From: Alitiscatomonas aceti
GTDB lineage: Bacteria > Bacillota > Clostridia > Lachnospirales > Lachnospiraceae
Assembly (NCBI RefSeq): GCF_025567195.1
Contig: NZ_JAOQJF010000006.1
Location: forward strand, 76,947-140,946
Reading direction: 5' to 3'
DNA: 64,000 bases
In this document: piece after piece, positions 8,360 to 17,067 of the stretch
Layout: each line of letters opens with the position of its first letter
Numbering within the stretch: position 1 is the first letter of the stretch
Notes under the pieces: model-generated
What the model was told of the DNA's origin: nothing
Databases searched by the model: none
The model's input: only the letters and a program-made list of their open reading frames with translations
Translations under genes and position numbers: made by a program

Positions 8360-9313
8360 ATGAATCTGCTGACCCTCTACTATTTCGTGGAGCTGGCCCG
8401 GGAGCTGCATGTCACCAACACGGCCCAGAAGCTCTATATTTCCCAGCAGAATTTAAGCCAGCATATCCAGCGTTTGGAACAGCATTACGGTGTTTCCCTG
8501 TTCCACCGGAAGCCAAAGCTGGCTCTCACCTATGAGGGCGAGCAGCTTTACGCCGTGGCTGTAAAGATCCTGGCAGAAGAGCACGAATTTATGAACCGCC
8601 TGACGGATATATCCGCCAACAGCATCGGCAGCCTGAAGCTGGGGATCCACACCTACCGGGGAGAGATCTGCCTGCCCAGCATCCTCCCGCAGTTTTATGA
8701 AAAATGGCCCAATATTTCCATTGAGCTGTGCGGCAAATCCTCCAGCGAAATGGAGGAAATGCTCTGCAGCGGAGAGCTGGATCTCTTCATCGGCGTCATG
8801 TACCAGGACAACCCAAAATTAGATTCCACGCCCCTCCTCAACGACCATATTTACATGGTCTGCTCCGACCATCTGCTGAAAAAGTATTATCCCGATACCT
8901 GGAGCGTGCTGAAAAACCGCTCGGAGCAGGGCACGGATCTGAGTGGTTTTTCCGGACTTCCCTTCCTGCTCCCCCATCCCTCCATGAAGCTGAGAAGGAC
9001 CATCGACCAGTGCTTCCTGTCCTCCAGGATCAAGCCCAGGATCTTCCTGGAATCCCAGTCCACGGAGCTATTCATTTCCCTGTTTCCTTATGACTACGGG
9101 GCGTTTTTCTGTACCCAGACGAGGCTCCCGGCCTTTCTTTCGGCCTATCCAGAGGCCAATGCCTTTCCCCTGACCCTAAAAAATGAGCTCATCGGCCACC
9201 GGATCGTCATTGCATCCCATAAAGAACGGACCCTGCCCCAGTATGCCCATGATTTCATTTCCATTACAAAAGATGTGTTTAACGAGATCGCTGCCGTCCT
9301 TCCGGGAAAATAA
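8360..9313 (+). CDS. LysR-family transcriptional regulator
   Basis: A 317-residue LysR protein: winged HTH at residues 1-60 (LHVTNTAQKLYISQQNLSQH is the recognition region), then a linker helix and a substrate-binding domain. The ATG at 8360 is preceded by GGAGGT 6 bases away; the frame is open further upstream but without signals. It is divergent from the RraA-family gene and lies just before the hydroxyacid dehydrogenase gene, which has its own promoter at 9437-9465. It most likely controls both flanking units in response to their substrate. The sensor domain does not reveal the effector. Confidence 0.88.
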   Translation: MNLLTLYYFVELARELHVTNTAQKLYISQQNLSQHIQRLEQHYGVSLFHRKPKLALTYEGEQLYAVAVKILAEEHEFMNRLTDISANSIGSLKLGIHTYRGEICLPSILPQFYEKWPNISIELCGKSSSEMEEMLCSGELDLFIGVMYQDNPKLDSTPLLNDHIYMVCSDHLLKKYYPDTWSVLKNRSEQGTDLSGFSGLPFLLPHPSMKLRRTIDQCFLSSRIKPRIFLESQSTELFISLFPYDYGAFFCTQTRLPAFLSAYPEANAFPLTLKNELIGHRIVIASHKERTLPQYAHDFISITKDVFNEIAAVLPGK

Positions 9314-9436
9314 CCCCCTTCCCGGATCCGGCGGCCCTGCATCCATATTTCCCATCTTCCATCCTGTTTTCTGTTTCTTCTATAAATAAGGGGAGCTTCA
9401 CAACGTTTTTTTGTTAAAATTCCCAAAACTGCTTGT

Positions 9437-9465
9437 TTGATTTTACATCTCCATTCCCATATAAT
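9437..9465 (+). promoter_or_regulatory. Promoter of the hydroxyacid dehydrogenase-symporter operon
   Basis: TTGATT (9437-9442), 17-base spacer, TATAAT (9460-9465). The leader would be about 60 bases. Confidence 0.65.
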
Positions 9466-9532
9466 GACAGCCAGAAGGACAAACGTCCGTGAGAAACTAA
9501 AAAACATACAAAAGATTTCAGGAGGTTATACT

Positions 9533-10561
9533 ATGGGCTGGAAAATTTTACTGCCGCAGGAGATCATGTCCGAGGGACGGAAGCTTTTGGAAGACGCCGG
9601 CCACACCATCATCGATGGCCGCGGCTTTGAGACCGCAGATGTTCTTGCTGATTTTAAGGAATATCAGCCGGATGCCATGATCGTCCGTATCACACCGATC
9701 ACCAGAGAGGTCATTGAGTCCAATCCCAATTTAAAGGTCATCGTCCGCCATGGCGCAGGCTTTGACGCCTTAGACGTAAAGGCATGTCATGACAACAACG
9801 TCCAGGCTCTTTACGCCCCAGTGGCCAACAGCACCTCTGTGGCTGAGACTGCCATGCTGCTGATCCTGGAAATGAGCCGGAACGTGACCGTTCTCCATAA
9901 GACCTGGGTGGACGACTATTACAAAGCAAAATTAAAGGTAAAAAAGAGCACCTTAAACGGTAAGACACTGGGCCTCATCGGCTGCGGAAACATCGGTAGC
10001 CGCGTTGCAAAGCGTGCTCTGGGCTTTGAGATGAATGTCATGGCCTACGATCCCTATAAGCCGGCCTGCGATTTCCCCGAAGGCGTTGAGGTGGTCCGCG
10101 ATCTGGACCGGATCTTTAAGGAATGTGATTACGTTTCTCTCCACTGCCCCAACACTCCGGTGACAAAGAACCTGGTAAATAAGGAAAGGCTGGCTATGAT
10201 GAAGCCCACGGCCTTCTTGATCAACACCGCCCGCGGCGGCTGTGTGGATGAGACGGCCCTTTATGAGGCATGCAGAGACGGAATCATCGCAGGAGCCGGT
10301 CTGGACGCCATCCAGAAGGAGCCGGTGGATCCGAAGAACCCGCTCTTAACCCTGGACAATGTGATCATTTATCCCCACATCGGCGGAAACACCACAGAGG
10401 CTGCCCACCGCGCATCCTATTTCGCAGCCATGGGCATTCAGGAGGTCTACGAGGGCAAGGCTCCCACATGGCCCATCAACGATGTGGATTATAAGACCGC
10501 AAAAACGTATACAGATACAAAAAAACCGGATACAAAGCCGGCTGGAATGTTCGATTTTTAG
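9533..10561 (+). CDS. D-2-hydroxyacid dehydrogenase (SerA/PGDH-like)
   Basis: NAD-dependent dehydrogenase of 342 residues in the D-isomer-specific 2-hydroxyacid family. The nucleotide-binding loop GLIGCGNIGSRVAKRA lies near residue 150, and the catalytic set is present: Arg in NTARGG, the Glu near 'AGLDAIQKEPVD', and His in PHIGGNT. It lacks the C-terminal ACT domain of true regulated phosphoglycerate dehydrogenases, so a role in catabolism of a small hydroxyacid is as likely as serine synthesis. The ATG at 9533 follows AGGAGG. The GltS-type symporter starts 57 bases downstream. The C-terminal 20 residues are Lys/Thr/Pro-rich, an unusual tail. Confidence 0.85.
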   Translation: MGWKILLPQEIMSEGRKLLEDAGHTIIDGRGFETADVLADFKEYQPDAMIVRITPITREVIESNPNLKVIVRHGAGFDALDVKACHDNNVQALYAPVANSTSVAETAMLLILEMSRNVTVLHKTWVDDYYKAKLKVKKSTLNGKTLGLIGCGNIGSRVAKRALGFEMNVMAYDPYKPACDFPEGVEVVRDLDRIFKECDYVSLHCPNTPVTKNLVNKERLAMMKPTAFLINTARGGCVDETALYEACRDGIIAGAGLDAIQKEPVDPKNPLLTLDNVIIYPHIGGNTTEAAHRASYFAAMGIQEVYEGKAPTWPINDVDYKTAKTYTDTKKPDTKPAGMFDF

Positions 10562-10618
10562 TGAATATTTGATCTGCAATGAATATTCAGAACATACGAA
10601 AGCAGAGGGATTTAAGAA

Positions 10619-11944
10619 ATGACTGTTGCATCACTGTGTAATGATATCCTGGTGCTGGCCGTGTTCCTCCTCGTGGGCTTCTTTGTCCGCGAGCTGTGCA
10701 AGCCGCTCCAGAAGCTGTTCCTTCCGTCGTCACTGATCGGCGGACTGATCCTCCTTTTACTGGGCCAGCAGGTCCTGGGCGTCGTTGAGGTTCCCGAGAG
10801 TTTCAGCTCCATTCCCAGCGTCATGATCGACATCGTAATGGCCGCCACCGTATTCGGCGTGACCATCAACCGGAAAAAGATCGGCTCCTATCTGGACTAT
10901 TCCTGTATGACTATGACTTCTTATGGAATGCAGCTGGGCCTGGGCGTATTCCTGGGCTGGCTCTTACAGAAGATATGGCCCGGCCTTCCCGATGGCTGGG
11001 GCGTCATGGGCGTATTCTCCTTCCACGGCGGCCACGGAACTGCCGCTGCCGCCGGCGCAGCCTTTGAAAAGCTGGGCATCGAGGGAAACATGGCCGTAGG
11101 TATGGTATTATCCACCCTTGGTCTCATCGTCGCCATGTTAGTGGGCATGATCATGGTCAACTTCGGTATCCGGAAGGGCTGGGGAACCTATGTAAAGGAG
11201 CCTAAAAAGCAGCCCGATTACTTCTACGGCGGCGTTCTTCCGGAGGAAAAACGTGTGGCTTCCGGCCATACCGTCACCACCGGCATCAGCATCAACCATC
11301 TGGCCTTACAGGTAGCCTGGCTTCTGACCGCCCTTTTCATCGGCCGCAAGCTCTTTGGCCTCCTGGGCGCTTACATCCCGTTCTTTAACGAGCTTCCCAG
11401 CGTACTCCACGGAATTTTCGGCGGCGCGATCCTTTGGCAGCTCTTAAAGATGACAAAGCTGGAGCGTTATGTGGACTTAAAGACCATCAAGATGGCCAGC
11501 GGCTTCTGCCTGGAGATCACCGTCTTCACGGCCATGGCCACCCTGGACATGGAATTTGTTTCCACCTACATCGTGCCGGTGCTGATCTACACCGTGATCC
11601 TGACTGTCCTTACAGTTCCGCTCATCTTCTATCTGGCCTACCGCTTCTGCCGTGAGGAGTGGTTTGAGAAGGCCTGCATGGCCTTCGGCGCCGCCACCGG
11701 CAACACCTCCACCGGTCTTGCCCTAGTAAGAGCCGTTGACCCGGATTCCCTGTCCAGCGCAGGCGATACCCACGGCGTTTACTCTGCCATCATGTCCTGG
11801 AAGGACGTGTTCGTCGGCCTGACCCCCATCTGGCTGACCAGCGGCATCGGCCTCACCTGCGGTGTTGGCTTTGCCATGATGCTCGGATTTGCAGCCTTCG
11901 GTTTTATCTTCTTTGCAAGAAAAAACAAGCGGACTGCCGCATAA
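10619..11944 (+). CDS. GltS-family sodium:carboxylate symporter
   Basis: Integral membrane protein of 441 residues with about ten to twelve hydrophobic segments and the repeated Gly/Ala-rich half typical of the GltS (ESS) family; 'FHGGHGTAAAAGAAFEKLG' (about residue 136) and 'FGAATGNTSTGLALVR' (about residue 358) are the two conserved re-entrant-loop motifs. Known members import glutamate with sodium. Here the neighbours (RraA-family lyase, hydroxyacid dehydrogenase, CdaR-type regulator) suggest a related dicarboxylate or hydroxyacid instead, which is inference. The start has an AGAGGGA ribosome binding site. A bidirectional terminator follows at 11975-12032. Confidence 0.85.
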   Translation: MTVASLCNDILVLAVFLLVGFFVRELCKPLQKLFLPSSLIGGLILLLLGQQVLGVVEVPESFSSIPSVMIDIVMAATVFGVTINRKKIGSYLDYSCMTMTSYGMQLGLGVFLGWLLQKIWPGLPDGWGVMGVFSFHGGHGTAAAAGAAFEKLGIEGNMAVGMVLSTLGLIVAMLVGMIMVNFGIRKGWGTYVKEPKKQPDYFYGGVLPEEKRVASGHTVTTGISINHLALQVAWLLTALFIGRKLFGLLGAYIPFFNELPSVLHGIFGGAILWQLLKMTKLERYVDLKTIKMASGFCLEITVFTAMATLDMEFVSTYIVPVLIYTVILTVLTVPLIFYLAYRFCREEWFEKACMAFGAATGNTSTGLALVRAVDPDSLSSAGDTHGVYSAIMSWKDVFVGLTPIWLTSGIGLTCGVGFAMMLGFAAFGFIFFARKNKRTAA

Positions 11945-11974
11945 CCCTTGTTCATACCTTACCTCATAATATAT

Positions 11975-12032
11975 AAAAAGGAAGCTGTCCGGCGGGTCGA
12001 TCTCCCAGCCGGGCGGCTTCCTTTTCACTTTT
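11975..12032. terminator. Bidirectional terminator between gltS-like and CdaR-like genes
   Basis: Stem AAAAGGAAGC...GCCGGC / GCCGGGCGGCTTCC with TTTTCACTTTT on the plus side and TTTTTATAT on the minus side. It lies between two convergent genes. Confidence 0.8.
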
Positions 12033-12113
12033 CTGCCTCCACTGCCAGTTTCCGCTGCCAGCCGCCGGAAATACCGGCCAGCGGCGGCTGCCCCTGAACG
12101 GTCCATCCCAGGA

Positions 12114-12938
12114 TCAGCGGTTCCTCCGGATCCTCTCGTCATTTTCCAGCACTTTTTTGGCAATGGTGATGAAATGGAGCTTGAAATTGTCCTCGGTATC
12201 GTTTACATCCAGACCCGTATTGACCTTCACCTGGGCCAGGCTGTTCTTTACCTCCTCCTGGGTCATCCCCAGCTCCTCTGCGGTCAGCGCAACATCCTCT
12301 TTGCATTTATAATATTTGGAAAGGACCCGTTTTTCCGTCTCTCCCAGCTGCCGCAGAACCGTTCTTGTGAGCCGGTCTCCGAAATTTACCACCATCTGAT
12401 TGATGCTGCTGTATATTTCCATGCCCATATATTCCAGGATCACGCGGTCCTTCTTAAAGATCTCTCCAGCCTTTACTGCATCCTGGGCATTGCTGTACGT
12501 ATGCCGGATGCCATTGATCCCGCCTTCAATGGTACCGATCCCCACCCGGATCCTCCGGTCGGAAACGATCCTCCCCACCTCTTCGGCGGCCACAGTCTTC
12601 ACCGCATCCAGGATCCGGCGCATTTCTGCTTTATCATGGGTAATAAGGATTACACATACACCGGAATCACAGGTGATGATCTGCTTTCCCGTGATCCTTC
12701 TATTGATCTCCGAAAGCCCGATCACCGCCTGGGCGGCATCCGTAAGCCTTTCCCGGTCCTCCGGTTTTACATTCATATCGGACGGGTACTGGAACGATAC
12801 GGCCATAAACGTATCCATGTCCACATCAAAGCCCAGCTGTCTGCCAAGCTGCTTTACCAGCGCCTCATCCTCATAATATCCGATGACAATGTCATTGAAA
12901 TAAGCTGATAATGTGATATCTGTTGTGTTCTTATTCAT
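12114..12938 (-). CDS. CdaR/PucR-type transcriptional regulator lacking a sensor domain
   Basis: A 274-residue protein. The middle (about 40-180) resembles the GGDEF-like domain of CdaR/PucR regulators, and the C-terminus (about 210-265) carries the PucR-type helix-turn-helix: ALTAEELGMTQEEVKNSLAQ followed by VKVNTGLDVNDTEDNFKLHF. Full-length CdaR has an N-terminal sugar-diacid sensor that is absent here; instead there are only about 35 residues. CdaR relatives control sugar-diacid and purine catabolism, which fits the acid-use genes it converges on. The ATG has GGAG 9 bases upstream, and a perfect consensus promoter lies at 12985-13013. Confidence 0.75.
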   Translation of the reverse strand: MNKNTTDITLSAYFNDIVIGYYEDEALVKQLGRQLGFDVDMDTFMAVSFQYPSDMNVKPEDRERLTDAAQAVIGLSEINRRITGKQIITCDSGVCVILITHDKAEMRRILDAVKTVAAEEVGRIVSDRRIRVGIGTIEGGINGIRHTYSNAQDAVKAGEIFKKDRVILEYMGMEIYSSINQMVVNFGDRLTRTVLRQLGETEKRVLSKYYKCKEDVALTAEELGMTQEEVKNSLAQVKVNTGLDVNDTEDNFKLHFITIAKKVLENDERIRRNR

Positions 12939-12984
12939 GATTCATATCTCCTTTTACAAAGTTTTCTGTCAACGGGAAAGCCCT

Positions 12985-13013
12985 ATTATATAAAGTCATT
13001 CACACTTTGTCAA
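12985..13013 (-). promoter_or_regulatory. Promoter of the CdaR-type regulator
   Basis: Minus strand TTGACA (13008-13013), 17-base spacer, TATAAT (12985-12990): exact consensus. Confidence 0.8.
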
Positions 13014-13127
13014 GGAGTCATCCTCAGATTTTTCAGATATCGTTATTTTATTCACAATTCCAATAAACCAGGATGTTTTTCCTTCTTCGGCAGTCTCCTG
13101 CTGTCCATCGCCCTTCCTGGCGCATCC

Positions 13128-14633
13128 CTAAAACCGCCCGAAGGTATCCACCAGCCAGGCCAGATGATCCGCATGGCCCTGGTTCAGCTCACCGGGGCGC
13201 ATCCGCCATCTCCAGTTGCTTCCCACCGTTCCCGGTGTATTCATCCTGGCCCAGTTGTCCAGCTTCAGAACGTCCTGGGCCTGGAAGATCACCACGCTGG
13301 CCACAGATCCGTAGGCCGTGAACATGACCCGGTCCACCACCTGGTCCTGATGGGAAACACCCATGTAATCGGCAATATACTGCAGCTCCCACCACTGGCG
13401 CTCTTCCGGCTTAAAATATCCCACCAGCGTCTCGTTGTCATGGGTACCTCCATAAACCACGGAATTTGGCGTATACATATGGGGAAGATGCTCATTGAAC
13501 CGGTCTCCGCTGAAGGCAAATTCGATGATCTTCATGCCCGGATAACCGGTCTCCTCCAAAAGCGCCTTTACCTCCGGTACAAAGATCCCCAGGTCCTCGG
13601 CGATGATCTTTGTGTCTCCGATCACCTGGCCGATGGCATCTGTCAGCTTTTTCCCAGGTCCCTTGAGCCATTCTCCCGTCCTTCCATCCTCGGCGCCCGC
13701 CGGGATCGCATAATACTGGACCACTCCGATAAAATGATCAATGCGGACCACATCATACAGCCGTCCAGATGCCTTCATCCGTTCCTTCCACCAGGCAAAA
13801 TCTGTTTTTTCCTGTACATCCCAGCGGTACAGGGGATTTCCCCACAGCTGCCCGGTCTCGCTGAAGGCGTCCGGCGGGACCCCAGCCACCTTAAGGGGCG
13901 TCAGGCTTTCCTCGTCCAGCAGGAACAGCTCCGGATGGTTCCAGACGTCTGCGCTGTCCAATGCCGCATAAATGGGAATGTCTCCTATGATGGAGATCCC
14001 CTGGCTATTGGCGTATGCCCTTAATTTTTTCCATTGCTGGAAAAATTTATACTGTAAGAACTTCCAGAAATCAATCTCTTCCTTCAGCTCCTCTTTGTAC
14101 CGCTCCACCGCGTCCCTTTTCCGGAAGCGGATATCCTCCGGCCAGGCCAGCCATTCCTGGTTGTCAAAATGGAATTTCAATGCCATATACAGGGCATAGT
14201 CGTTGAGCCAGTACCAGCTTTCCATACAGAACTTCTCATAGCCCTCTTCCTCATGGAATTCGCTGCGGGCGTGGGCCTTCTTCAGCAGAGGGAACCGGTA
14301 CCAGAACACGGTATCATAGGCCACCTGGGTCACATCGTCTCCCCAATAGCAGGCGTCGATCTCCTCCCGGGTCAGCAGCCCCTCCTCTGCCAGGGTATCC
14401 AGATCGATAAAGTACGGGTTCCCCGCAAATGCAGAAAACGACTGGTAGGGGCTGTCCCCATAGCTGGTGGGCCCCACCGGAAGTACCTGCCAGTATTTCT
14501 GCCTTGCTTTCTTTAAAAAATCCACAAACTCGTAAGCGGCCTTTCCAAACGTACCGATCCCATAAGGAGATGGGAGACTGGAAACCGGCATCAGAATGCC
14601 TGCGCCGCGGTCCAACATAGTCTTCATACTCAT
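13128..14633 (-). CDS. malQ: 4-alpha-glucanotransferase (amylomaltase)
   Basis: Glycoside hydrolase family 77 enzyme of 501 residues that transfers glucan segments between maltodextrins. The family start is clear (GAGILMPVSSLPSPYGIGTFG), followed by the 'QVLPVGPTSYGDSPYQSFSAFAGNPYFID' region. The nucleophile lies in VRIDHF, the acid/base Glu in IIAEDLG, and the third carboxylate in YGGTHDNET. The length fits the short bacterial type. A second ATG two codons in (14627) is spaced slightly better from the AAGGA ribosome binding site, so the exact start is open. No other maltose genes are nearby, so it is probably a glycogen or maltodextrin housekeeping enzyme. Confidence 0.93.
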   Translation of the reverse strand: MSMKTMLDRGAGILMPVSSLPSPYGIGTFGKAAYEFVDFLKKARQKYWQVLPVGPTSYGDSPYQSFSAFAGNPYFIDLDTLAEEGLLTREEIDACYWGDDVTQVAYDTVFWYRFPLLKKAHARSEFHEEEGYEKFCMESWYWLNDYALYMALKFHFDNQEWLAWPEDIRFRKRDAVERYKEELKEEIDFWKFLQYKFFQQWKKLRAYANSQGISIIGDIPIYAALDSADVWNHPELFLLDEESLTPLKVAGVPPDAFSETGQLWGNPLYRWDVQEKTDFAWWKERMKASGRLYDVVRIDHFIGVVQYYAIPAGAEDGRTGEWLKGPGKKLTDAIGQVIGDTKIIAEDLGIFVPEVKALLEETGYPGMKIIEFAFSGDRFNEHLPHMYTPNSVVYGGTHDNETLVGYFKPEERQWWELQYIADYMGVSHQDQVVDRVMFTAYGSVASVVIFQAQDVLKLDNWARMNTPGTVGSNWRWRMRPGELNQGHADHLAWLVDTFGRF

Positions 14634-14686
14634 CCTGTCCTTTCTATACAGATAACAGTTTTATTATACATCACACGGCTGGATTT

Positions 14687-14745
14687 GAAAAGCGGAGCCG
14701 CTGCAAAAGGAGGTTCAGAACCTTCTCTTTTGCAGCAGCCCCGCT
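14687..14745 (-). terminator. Long-stem terminator after the MATE gene
   Basis: Arms of about 25 bases with two or three mismatches (AGCGGAGCCGCTGCAAAAGG... / ...TTTTGCAGCAGCCCCGCT) around a 3-base loop; on the minus strand it is followed by TTTTC. It lies 28 bases past the MATE stop. Confidence 0.8.
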
Positions 14746-14773
14746 CTTTATGAAATCTTAAGCCGTATCCGGT

Positions 14774-16246
14774 CTACACCTCGTTCCGGAGCCGTATGGT
14801 CTTCCATTTTCCGCTCTGGTATCTGGCAAGGACCAGGGCCGACCGGAGAAGCTGGTCAGCCGCCAGGGCGTACCAGGCTCCGTAAAGGCCAAGGCCCATG
14901 CGGATCAGGATGATGGCAAATACAGGACGTACCAAAAGCACTGTGACGAAGGTGATCATGGCCGTGGTCCTGGTGTCTCCTGCACCCCTCAGTCCACCGG
15001 CAACGATGAACTGGGAACTCTGGAACGGCTGTAAAAAGGCCACGATCAGCATGATGTGCCCGCCGATCCGTATGATCTCCGGATTGCTGTTGTAGAGACC
15101 AACGATATTGCCGCCGAACAGGACAAATATGGCGGCCAGGATCAGGGAGAACAAAAAGCCGACGGTCCTTGTGCGGCTCGTGTAGGCCTGGGCCATATCG
15201 TAGCGGCGTTTTCCCAGAGACTGCCCCATAAGGGTCGTGGCCGAAACGGCAAACGCCTGTCCTGTCATAAAGGACAGGGCCTGGATATTCATGCAGACCT
15301 GGTGGGTCGCATACGCCACAGTTCCCAGGGACGCCACAGTCTTTGCGTAAATGATGATCCCCGCGCGCATCAGAAGCTGCTCCACCATAGCCGGAAGACC
15401 GATGTTCAGGATATCTCCCAGGACTCCCCGGTCCGGCTTAAAGCCCTTCCGGAATTCCAGCTTCAGGAATCCGTTCCCCTTAAGGATCACAGAAATCGCA
15501 ATGGCAAAGGCCACGAACTGCCCGATCACCGTCGCAATGGAGGCGCCGGCAACGCCCAGGGCCGGGAAGCCCAGGTTTCCGTAGATCAGCAGCCAGTTGA
15601 AGAAAACATTGACGCCGTTGGCGATCATGTTGTAGACCATACACGTTTTTGAATCCCCCACTGCCCGCAGCGACGCCGTTATGGTACTGGTCAGCGCCAT
15701 GGTGAGGAAACCGGCCATCTGGATCTGGAGGTACTGGGTGGCCCATACGGTCACGGTCTCTTCGGTGGAGCCCATGAAGACCACCATAGGACGGGCAAAT
15801 ACAACACCCAGGATGGACATGAGCACCGTTGCCCAGAATGTAAACAGAAGCCCCTGGCGCACCACCAGGTTGGCCTTTTCCTGATCTCCCCGGCCGCGGT
15901 TTCTGGCGACCAGAGCCGTGACTCCCGTATTCATGGAAACAAACGCGGCCATCAGCAGGAATTTTGGCTGAGTGGTCAGTCCCACAGCCGCCAGCGCCTG
16001 AGTTCCCATTTCCAGGTTCTCCACCCCTCCCATGGAGCCGACCATCATCAGGTCCACCATGGAGGTGAGCTGGGTCAGCAGGAGCTCCACAAAGCTGGGC
16101 CCGGCGATGCGGACGATGTCCTCGTACAGTTCCCGGGACCGGACGCCCTCCAGGAGTTTTTTGCTTACCTTCTGGTTCTCCGGCACGCCTTCCGGCCCGT
16201 AGGGCAGGCGGTCCAGAGTCGTTTGTAGTCGTTCCTTTGTCTTCAT
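14774..16246 (-). CDS. MATE-family efflux transporter
   Basis: Membrane transporter of 490 residues with twelve predicted segments in two six-helix halves. The MATE signatures are visible: 'GPSFVELLLTQLTSMVDLMMVG' at the first helix, 'AALTSTITASLRAVGDSKT' in the middle, and 'QPFQSSQFIVAGGLRGAGDTRTT' near residue 410. Members export cationic drugs or metabolites in exchange for sodium or protons; the substrate cannot be read from sequence. The N-terminus has an extra polar stretch of about 40 residues before the first helix. The ATG follows GGGAGGGG by 11 bases. The gene is single, with a terminator behind it. Confidence 0.9.
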   Translation of the reverse strand: MKTKERLQTTLDRLPYGPEGVPENQKVSKKLLEGVRSRELYEDIVRIAGPSFVELLLTQLTSMVDLMMVGSMGGVENLEMGTQALAAVGLTTQPKFLLMAAFVSMNTGVTALVARNRGRGDQEKANLVVRQGLLFTFWATVLMSILGVVFARPMVVFMGSTEETVTVWATQYLQIQMAGFLTMALTSTITASLRAVGDSKTCMVYNMIANGVNVFFNWLLIYGNLGFPALGVAGASIATVIGQFVAFAIAISVILKGNGFLKLEFRKGFKPDRGVLGDILNIGLPAMVEQLLMRAGIIIYAKTVASLGTVAYATHQVCMNIQALSFMTGQAFAVSATTLMGQSLGKRRYDMAQAYTSRTRTVGFLFSLILAAIFVLFGGNIVGLYNSNPEIIRIGGHIMLIVAFLQPFQSSQFIVAGGLRGAGDTRTTAMITFVTVLLVRPVFAIILIRMGLGLYGAWYALAADQLLRSALVLARYQSGKWKTIRLRNEV

Positions 16247-16341
16247 ATTGTTGTATTCCCCTCCCTCAATACATCTATTATAAAATAAAATTGGGGGGAT
16301 GGGAAGAATAAACAGAAAAAATAATGGTGCGGATCAGAAAC

Positions 16342-17067
16342 TCACCTGCATCTTCGTACAAAATCTTCAAATACCGGGGTCATATCCGGCCCCCGATAAG
16401 GGTTAGGAACCTGCTGATCATCCCTGGCTCTCTCAGGATGCCACTGATAACCAAATAAAGGAAGGCTTTCATGCTCAAAGGATTCGATAATCCCCTTATC
16501 AGACCTTGATGTAACAACAATTCCTTCTCCCAAGCGGTCCAGAGTATTACGATGGTAGCTATTCACCTCAAATCTGGCACCAAATAAACACTCCACCAAT
16601 GAGCCTGGAACCGCATTAACCATATGGTCGCAGCCATTGACATGCTCCTCTCCAACATCCTTGGGAAAATTAAGAATAAGGCTCCCTCCCATGGCAACAT
16701 TAATTAAATGAAATCCGTGACAGATTCCCATAATTGGTTTTTTCCTGTCACAAAATTCGCAGAACAGAGCAAATTCCATTTCATCTCTGGGAATATTTGT
16801 GGCTCCCGGAATCAGCCACTGCTCCTTGAATGTCCCTCCATAGCAGCTTGGGTGGATTCCACCTCCTCCTGGAACAACCAGTCCGTCACAAATTTCTGCA
16901 TATTCGGCTGCCAGATCCGTCTCCACACACATAATCGGTATTCCGCCTGCTGCATAAACTGCCCTTGCATAATTTTTATACAGTTCAAATTTCGGACGTC
17001 TCTCATATTCTGTATCAAATGTATGATCACTTGGTGCGATCAGGATCAGTGGTCTTCTGCTGTTCAT
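16342..17067 (-). CDS. Class C26 gamma-glutamyl hydrolase (PuuD-like amidotransferase fold)
   Basis: A 241-residue class I glutamine-amidotransferase-like hydrolase. The nucleophile lies in GICHGFHLINVAMGGSL and the His/Glu pair in YQWHPE. In typical PuuD proteins the elbow reads GICRGxQ; here Arg and Gln are both His, which may alter specificity. The start ATG overlaps the stop of the upstream ABC ATPase by 3 bases (ATGA), so the two are translationally coupled. Being the last gene of a peptide-type importer operon, it probably hydrolyses an imported gamma-glutamyl or similar amide compound; the substrate is inference. The region from here to about 25.4 kb is AT-richer than the rest. Confidence 0.82.
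   Translation of the reverse strand: MNSRRPLILIAPSDHTFDTEYERRPKFELYKNYARAVYAAGGIPIMCVETDLAAEYAEICDGLVVPGGGGIHPSCYGGTFKEQWLIPGATNIPRDEMEFALFCEFCDRKKPIMGICHGFHLINVAMGGSLILNFPKDVGEEHVNGCDHMVNAVPGSLVECLFGARFEVNSYHRNTLDRLGEGIVVTSRSDKGIIESFEHESLPLFGYQWHPERARDDQQVPNPYRGPDMTPVFEDFVRRCR

Noticed and set aside
11723..12163. 146-codon minus-strand ORF across the gltS end
   Set aside because: It runs across a strong bidirectional terminator and two real genes and shows no domain.
15056..15652. 198-codon plus-strand ORF inside the MATE gene
   Set aside because: Shadow of the MATE frame; no ribosome binding site.
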